NCBI GenBank assembly: GCA_951217055.1 | Contig: OX578282.1 | Location: 42,274,329-42,338,328 of the forward strand | Length of the DNA stretch: 64,000 nt | Direction of reading: 5' to 3' | DNA from: Gerris lacustris | Lineage: Eukaryota > Arthropoda > Insecta > Hemiptera > Gerridae | In this document: positions 56,561-64,000 of the stretch, in pieces | Layout: the number at the start of each line of letters is the position of its first letter | Position numbering within the stretch: the first letter of the stretch is position 1 | Notes under the pieces: generated by a model | What the model saw: the letters and a program-made list of their open reading frames with translations, nothing else | Database searches by the model: none | Told to the model about the DNA's origin: nothing | Position numbers and translations under genes: made by a program

Positions 56561-59270
56561 GATCCAACGACACATATATATTTATAATTTTATATGGGTA
56601 TTTGAAAAACTTCGTCATATACACCAGGTTTTATTAATCATTTGTAAACTTGGTTTTTTATATAAAAATTAGGAGCGTCTACATCTTAAAGGAATAACAT
56701 AAATTGTCACTTCACATAAATTACGTGCGGAGATAATATTTATGTTATCGTTGGTTTTAATGTTTTGGAATTGAAAGTTTAATTTGTTTTAATAAAAACA
56801 TTTTCACACCTGGAAGAACAACCTAAATTGTTAACATACATTTTTATGATGTAACTTTAAAGAACCGAACAATAGCAAAGCACAATAAAATTATCCTACG
56901 AAACATTGATAATGGAGGTACAAAAAGCCTACTTTAAAAGGGTCAAACCCATTGGCTCAATAAAGAAAGAATGACATCACATGCGTTAAAAAGAAGTTGA
57001 CCATGAAGTTTCTCATAAGGGACAATGGAATGTGGCCATGTTCTATCCTGTAATACGAGATGTTTAGATACATAAAAGGTGCTGCAGTTATAACTTTATC
57101 TACGCGTTAGGTCGTTTGATGCTCGGATTATATATTCTGATTATGGATTATATATTTACGCCTTAAGAACAGCAAGGAAAGAAAGAGAATGATTTTTCCT
57201 AAGAAGAGTATAGATATCTGATATCTGAAGTTTAATTTAATTACAAACATTCAAATGTAAACTAGGATCAATAACCATAGCTAGATCATGTCTCTCGGAA
57301 TTTTATATATAAATTTATGAATCGTTGCAAGTTTATGATAAGGTTTGAAGATACAACACTATGGAACCATTGACTAACTCTCTTTTTGAATGCATAAAAA
57401 AAACAATAGTACTCGAGCCTTTAAAGAAAGTACTTTACTTAGAGAGCCCTTAGCACGTGTACGGCCACCATTTTGACAAAAGATAGTTGAAAGGGTTGGC
57501 TAGAAGAGCTTTCTGTTAAAAAGGAGAGTTTTAAAGCCGAGATCCTAAAAAATCGCAGATATTGGCGACGAATATTGTATTCTTACCATCAAATTTACGT
57601 TATAAAACTCATGAAACAGAGAACTTTACCGTGTAATACCTCCATTACCAATTTCCTGATATATTTTTTAAGTTTTCTCTTAATAAACATGTTTTCCATA
57701 AACTAAATAATCATAACAATTTTCTACTTTTTATTTTTTTATAGTGGCCTCGTAAAACTTGATTTTGTTAAGCAACTTCATGGTGTAAACAATGTAAAAT
57801 AGCCAGAAAATATATTATTATATTAATTCGAAGAATTCAGTTATCGAATACTACGGTAGAATTATAAAACACGTGATAAATAAAAACGCATCTGAGTTCA
57901 ACGACATTGCGTTATTGGCCGTGAAATAAGAAATAAAAAAAAATAAAGTCCGATTCAATTGATCGTGGAGGGCCACACCCGATGGAAGCCGAACAGTAAA
58001 CGGCAATGCTGCCGGCTAAAGTAACCAGAACCGCCTACAATCCAAGCCAAAAAAAAATATCAAAACAACATTGTGCCGCAGCGTTTTTCCAACCGATAAA
58101 TTGATGGAACATCGGTCTGTTTCGAAAGGACCCCCGATAGAAAGCCCGATTTGATTAATGACTCTTGTGGTGGAGAGAATGCCAAAGATGATTTAAACTG
58201 AAGGCGACAAGGCTGGTGGATTTTTATTTAATATTTTTCTGCGTGGGCTTTGTGTGTTATTTTTTCATGTTCAAGTGTTTTGGTAATGAGGCAACAAGAT
58301 CACGGGGGCTGTAGGGTCTGGGTCATGAGCCACGGCCGAACAATTGAACTCAGTCCAACACGATTAAACAACGAATTACAGAAAGCAATTTGGAAAACTA
58401 ATCGGTTAACACGTAGATGTGACAACTGAACAAATTAACGTAGGTTTAACAAACAATTTAACTCTTCATCAGCACTTAGATATAAGTGACTCTTGACAAA
58501 CTCAATGGATAAATTCATTCTTCTAAAATCATAATAAAACTTAGTTTACGGACAAATCAACTAACTTTCTTCGACACTTTGGTCCTTCTTTCATGTATAA
58601 ATTAAATCAGATCTTCAATTAGATCAATTCAATTAGATCTTCATAAGTATAAACTGTGATGTCAAATAGTCTCTCCTCAATTAATTTATAATGGAATCAA
58701 TAAATACTTTCATCCGTAAACAAAAAAGAATATAGCAAGTGTCAATGCTTAATAATTGAGAGATTTAAGGCCGATTTAGACAGAGAGCCTCTCGTACACA
58801 GCCTTTGAAAAACTGAGCTTGTCAAGTTAATCGAACCTTCAGGAAAATCGAGATTTCGGGCATCAGTGCTGAAATCAACTTAGTAACTTCGTTGTCCTTG
58901 TTATTACTGATATTTTCGACAAGAATTGAGAATACGAAGAAGGAGTAAAAGAGTTTGGGTCAAAGAATGGGTACAAAGACGCTTTGGTTTTTTAACAGAT
59001 AAATAATATAGATTCTTTTCCCGTCCTAAAATTCCATTTTAAATTATTGTTAAGCCTGTTAAGCTTACGTTGCTTACGCGTGAACTCTTTGGCGGATAAC
59101 GCTTCCTAACGAAATTAGCCTATGAGCATTAAAAATCGACTCGAACAACTAAAGACAGTTTTTATCGCTTTTCGAAACTCGCCTGGCATTCTCCAAACCA
59201 AAATGCGAGTTTTCATTATATTGTAAAAAATCATTAGGCGACTGTCGGACAGGAAATCTCGAATACTTAC

Positions 59271-59333
59271 TCGATAATCGAAGGCGAGTTTGTCGAATGA
59301 GGAGGGTGAGAAACTCTTCTCTGAATCAGCCAT
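59271..59333 (-). CDS. candidate first coding exon, 21 codons, unassigned
   Basis: A minus-strand ATG opens MADSEKSFSPSSFDKLAFDY plus Arg, followed at once by the perfect donor GTAAGT in phase 0. The composition is more protein-like than the surrounding translation, which after the donor turns into low-quality sequence. The shape (acidic start, SPSSFDKL, Tyr before the junction) loosely recalls N-termini of diacylglycerol kinases with a recoverin-homology region, but that is only a resemblance. I found no second exon downstream. It could also be chance. The nearest recognised same-strand coding sequence is CNOT6 exon a, 18 kb away. Confidence 0.25.
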
Positions 59334-60234
59334 TAGACGTAAAACCGAAAGGGCAGTGGATAGTTTCTTCTAGTTTTGAGATTCGCACACCTTGCAACGA
59401 TTAAGAGAATTACAGACAAAACAGACATGTTGTTCATGATAAATGGACGAATATAATTCACGGACATTACGATCTCATTCATCTTTAAACTAACATGATC
59501 TATTGTACTCTGTAAAGTTAATCTCTTGCCATTTTAGGAATGCTCAAAGATGTTAAAATACAAAGAGATATAATGGGTGTCAAAAATGTTACAGGTTGTT
59601 AAGCCCGAGGCCTATTTCCCTTCTCGACTTAAGGTAAGTTATAGTAAAGTTTCTAAGACAGATATAGAGTTAACTTTAACTCGGTTAAGCTCCGTAGTTT
59701 ATTATTTATCTCGTTTATAAAGTTTTTTTTTGTTTTATTATTCGAGAGACCCCGTCTTGATTTCTAGATTCAAGGTCCCAGTTGCCTGCGGACAGGTACT
59801 TTGGCCTCGATCATCTTGCAGATCGTTTCCCTTAGCTTAAGCTCTGGTAAGATCCTTCCTCCGATCCCCGTAAAAACGAGATCACCTCAGGCTATCAGTC
59901 GGGACTTAACTATATCTTCGGAGAAGGGTTTTTTTGCACATTAAAGATTCGTGTTTCTACGTTTCTTTTTTCCCCGACAAATCTCTTTTACAAGGGAAGA
60001 TTGTAAAGTTTGCTCCCTTATTCGGGAGTTAATTCCTAATTTCTGTTCATCCAGTTTTGTACATTTATAAATTTTACTCAGGTAATCACCAATCAATTAA
60101 ATCGTTATAAAACAAATGACTAATACATAAATAAGGAAAGATAATATATATTTTATAAAAATTACATACACCAAGTTTCATTAACTCTTAGGCAATTAGG
60201 GCTTTACACATCAACACTGTATAATCACCAATGC

Positions 60235-60355
60235 GAAATAGATATCGCCTCTCTGGGATTTGAACCATCACACCAGACCAGATATTTTGTAAATCGGTGA
60301 TTGGAGCTTGGTTTCAGACGAGATGAGAGTACGCTAACCAATTAGCCTTAACGAT
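60235..60355 (-). repeat. tRNA-derived SINE
   Basis: The minus strand shows GGCTAATTGGTTAGCGTACT (A box), CTCGTCTGAAACCAAGC, then GATGGTTCAAATCCCAGAGA (B box). The spacing between boxes is longer than in a tRNA gene. It is the best-preserved member of the family seen at 9928-10060. Confidence 0.65.
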
Positions 60356-63182
60356 CTTATTATAGAAGTGTAATAAAAAATCATTGGTTGGTCAAGAAAT
60401 AAAAAAAGGACAACGTCAATAGCTAAAACGTGACGTGTTTACAGAACAACAGAAAGGCTCATAATAACAGATAAACGTTTTAAAGTGTAAACTGGTAGAA
60501 GAGTATATGGAGCAAGAAAAAAGATTTTTTCCCCCTTTTCTTGTTGCGGTTCCATTAAACATTACATTGTACGAAGCTCAAACCTTTCAATTCAATGAAA
60601 AATATGATTCACCTGTTCGCTCAGGGTGACAGGTAAACCTAAACAAGGTTATGCTTGACTTAGCTGAGACAACAAGTATCTAACTGGTAAACACTTCAAG
60701 ATTACCATAACCTTCTACAATCTGAAGAATTAACTTCCTCATTCCGAAAGCATGAAAACGAAAAAATATAATCCCTATCGGGATATAGAACTTTTAAAAG
60801 CATCCGCATGAATCTCTTAACCACATGAAACACCTCACTCATCAATTTATAAATTCTTCACTTAATAGTTGAATCATAGGGACAAACTGTTAAAAAAGAA
60901 GTAATTGGAAGTTAACACATACAAATAAGTTACAAACCGATTAAGTTTTGTAAGATGACCTAATAAGGAAGGTTGAAGATGAAGTAAAGTTAAGAAATAA
61001 GTTACCTTAAAAATGGTTTAGAAGACATTGATAAAGCATCATAAAGGCCAATTCTAATGACTTCCATAACGAACTTGAGGAATCAGTTCGACGACATAGA
61101 TTTGTTCAACTTTAGAAATGTTAGATCTAGATGTTGTATGGATCGCTTCGTTTAAATGTCACTTAGTTTTTATTTTCATGAGGCAAATTATTTTAGTTTT
61201 CATTTTGAATGGAGCAACAGCAATGACTGTAGCGCGAGATTTAAAAGTGATCAAGTGTGTATGTGTATGGTATTCGGTTTCTATACAATACTAGCTGAAG
61301 AACCCAGCAGCGTATCTTCAGAACTATCACATTGTTTCCATTAACTTTGGTAAGCTCGGGAGCAATAATTAAATATTTAAGATGCTCAGTAGTTTATATC
61401 TATAAACTTGACTAAGCCTTTTATTAACTAATGCCTATTACTTACATCCTAATCAACTCGGAAAGCCTTTCTCCTAAATATATTTTCGGGTGTATATGAT
61501 CAAGTTGTCGAGCACACCACAAAACAAGAGATATATTTTTATTGTGGTAATCCCAATTCTCCATATTTTTGCACTAGTATATAAAAAACTAGATTATTGC
61601 AAGGAAAGGGACTTATATAGTTATTTTAGCGACTTATATATTTAAATCATCTAAATTTATAAATTATTTTTAATGCAAATCGTCGGTACAGTTTTTAAAA
61701 ATATTTGTTTAACGATTATTTTATAGTTTTTGGGACGATTTTAAAATTGATAAATGCAATGCACAAAATACATCCGAAGCGACCTACTGACCTGTCAACG
61801 ACAGCATTAATTTATACCGCGACCTAAAGCCTATCAATTCAACCTGTCGCAACATGTCATAAATAATACAAAAGGTTGCAAGTGGGGAAAAATTTAAGAA
61901 CACTCGCCTTGAATACAGATGGGTCGCATTGAGTATGCCTTCATATACCTGAATGGATTAAGATGACAAGATCCTATGCTGAACTCAAGTAGATTCCTTG
62001 TTACGCATGCAAAAAATGTACGAGGTGGTCCTACCGAAATATTTATAGGCACACCTGTTCAATGAAGAAGCAGACTATAATAGAATGAACATTTTATCTA
62101 TATAAGACCTTGTACTTCATGTCTCAAATTCAAAATGGCGTGTTCAAGATAATTTTTTTTTTCCATCTTAAAAACAAGATAAGATCCTAAAAAATATTGG
62201 TTAGAAAAATGTTTATTAGTACATTATTCTAAACTAAATTTAAAAAAATGTAATAGATAATGAAGACTACTGGCTCATTGAACTGGTACTCAAGGCCATA
62301 CTAAATACAACGTAACACCAATTATATAGTTAGGTTCAATTACCAAAAAGATAAACTAAATAATACACATTTTATCCGATATTTGTAAGATCCGGCCCGG
62401 AGGACCAAAATAAATTTAGATCAATTCGATATTACATTTTGAATCTCTTCCAACCTGATTATTATTATTATTATTTTACAGGACCAAACTTAATTTGAAT
62501 TGCTTTACAAGACGTTTGATTTTTTATGAACGTCCTTCAGATAAAGAGATATAACTCGTTCTGAATAATATATTAATAATAGCAGTGATCTGATATGAAA
62601 GTAAAAAAGGGGTAGATCTACTTATTTTTAAATCATATCTAAGAATAATTATTTCATTAACTGACTCATAACTTAATCATTATTTCGTGTTTAAAAGCTA
62701 ATACATAACTCTTAGCGGAAATTACAGTCTAGTATTTAAAACTTTCACGATGAATCTTAAAAACTAATATAAGTACCTAAATTAGCACATAGTTTTAAAT
62801 AAGTCTTAATTAAGTTATTTTGGATAACAACTAAGTTATTATATTGTAGGAGATGTTAAATCACTTCTAATATTACAAAAAAAAGGTAGAAAAATCAGTC
62901 CAAAGAACTCAAAAAAACTTGCACATTTACATATTATAGTTATAATGAATTTAAATTTAAAACTATACTTAAAAGCGTTCATCAGGTGCTTGTTTACACA
63001 TTGCCTTTTCAATTTTCAACCAAATAAAATGTATTTACCTCAATAAATCGGAAACTAGATTTTTCCTAGCAAAACAAATTAGGGTTAGATTTGTATTTCA
63101 TATACTTTCATCACTTTTGAACAAAATTGTAAAACAGTGAATAAAAAATAAATTTATCTACGCTTTATTAGTTTTTTTTTTT

Positions 63183-63199
63183 GGGGGGGGGGGGGGGGG
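63183..63199. repeat. G17 homopolymer
   Basis: Seventeen consecutive Gs preceded by a T-run, at the start of repeat family A copy 3. The length may be unreliable. Confidence 0.8.
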
Positions 63200-63430
63200 A
63201 GCCCCAAACTTAGAAGTACATTTAATTTCTTAATTTTGCCGACGGGTATGATTTTATTGAAAATGTATGCAAAATTTCATCGAAAAGGGCACGGTAAAAA
63301 AAAAAAAAATTAAAGACCACTATTTTTCGACTTCAAACGATTTAATTCAACAAAATCTCACAATCGAATTCTTGCACCCTCACAATACTTTTATAAATAT
63401 TATACTTCGTAAATGAGAATGAAAAAAAAA
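63190..63430 (+). repeat. dispersed repeat family A, copy 3 (decayed)
   Basis: GGGGAGCCCCAAACTTAGAA, TTTTGCCGACGGGTATGATT, GCAAAATTTCATCG and CACAATACTTTTATAAATAT follow the order of the other copies, after a run of 17 Gs at 63183-63199. Confidence 0.5.
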
Positions 63431-64000
63431 ATTATGTATGTATCAATTCGATTATCAGGAATTGACGAACCCAAGAAGAATCTTCGAATAAAAATATGCG
63501 CTATAATATGAAGTAGTAACTGGAAATAATTTAGTATTCTGGACAATTTAATGAACTGCAAATTGGAAGTTTTTAAGTCCGAGATTTAGAGATCAACAAT
63601 ACAAATAGAAATATCGAAAAAACAAATTAAACAACAATTAATTGAAACGTAATTTATTTAAATTAGTAATTAGCTACTGTATGTGTATAGGACTAATTAA
63701 TACGGATTTGTATCTAGCTGAGATATATATATTTCTAGGAGTAGTTAAAGTCAGCTGGCCTGTATGTTACTTCAACCATGAACTAACAGATATTTACTTG
63801 GATAAAATCTTGTTTTTTATCTAAAAATTAGATGATGTATTCCTGTTAATTCTCTTCACGTATTAGAGTAGAATAGTTTAATTTGTTAATAATGTCTAAT
63901 ATTTATATTAATCATTTGAAAAGGTAATTATGAAAAATGATTACTATTAAGATAATGTGAAATTTATTGATATTTTAACAAGGCGATGTTAATAATTATT

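Larger units (their letters stand above)
41154..64000. other. upstream intron/intergenic region; CNOT6 5' exons expected but not found
   Basis: Besides the listed repeats and the candidate exon at 59271-59333, I find no coding exon here on either strand. Less AT-rich islands at 44580-44760, 54170-54420 and 57950-58350 could be regulatory or 5' UTR sequence, but no TATA, initiator or frame can be supported. Frames such as 45509-45724 (+) and 47246-47527 (-) have no family match or flanking splice sites. Confidence 0.4.

Noticed and set aside
60235..60355. tRNA gene
   Set aside because: The distance between A and B boxes is too long and acceptor-stem halves do not pair; assigned to a SINE.

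Overview
This is AT-rich, intron-rich, repeat-laden animal nuclear DNA. The gene content (an insect-style CCR4/CNOT6 deadenylase and a YIPF5/Yip1 protein), the very large introns and the transposon mixture point to an arthropod, most likely an insect. The mixture includes R1-clade and Penelope-like retroelements, tRNA-derived SINEs, hAT and Tigger relics, and palindromic MITEs. A hemipteran-type genome would fit, but the order cannot be fixed from this sequence. There is no bacterial operon, CRISPR array, rRNA gene or convincing functional tRNA gene.

The dominant gene runs on the minus strand from about 41153 down to 6621. It is the catalytic half of the CCR4-NOT deadenylase CNOT6/CNOT6L (Drosophila twin). 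I reconstructed eight coding exons by splice sites and reading phase: 40927-41153, 26826-26980, 23663-23814, 16806-16903, 15738-15864, 14799-14976, 13112-13251 and 6621-6775. They join without a phase error into 409 residues plus a stop codon and hold the motifs EVET, CGDFNSLPDSG, DYIFYS and SDHF. The N-terminal leucine-rich-repeat exons were not found, so they lie beyond 64000 or are too diverged or short to see.

Inside the 6.8-kb intron between the CNOT6 exons at 16806-16903 and 23663-23814 lies a complete single-exon gene on the same strand, 21651-22487. It encodes a 278-residue YIPF5/Yip1 five-pass Golgi/ER protein. These are the only two confidently recognised genes. A third, weak candidate is a 21-codon first exon with a consensus donor at 59271-59333 (minus).

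The rest is intron or intergenic DNA rich in mobile-element relics. They include a 5'-truncated R1-clade LINE with a 15-bp target duplication (10728-11948), a LINE C-terminal fragment (7533-7808), a Penelope-like element with GIY-YIG endonuclease between inverted, hammerhead-like termini (54856-56560), a Tigger/pogo fragment (13992-14595) with a Tigger-type MITE (17960-18129), and a hAT MITE with TIRs and an 8-bp duplication (50570-51262). A hAT-like element (8291-9927) appears to be nested inside a tRNA-derived SINE. There are also several fold-back/palindromic elements, at least three SINE groups, and a scattered four-copy family carrying the hammerhead-core motif CTGAAGA. Long stretches, notably 1200-3800, 4150-6500, 31100-33900 and 60400-63100, are AT-rich sequence in which I recognise no gene.
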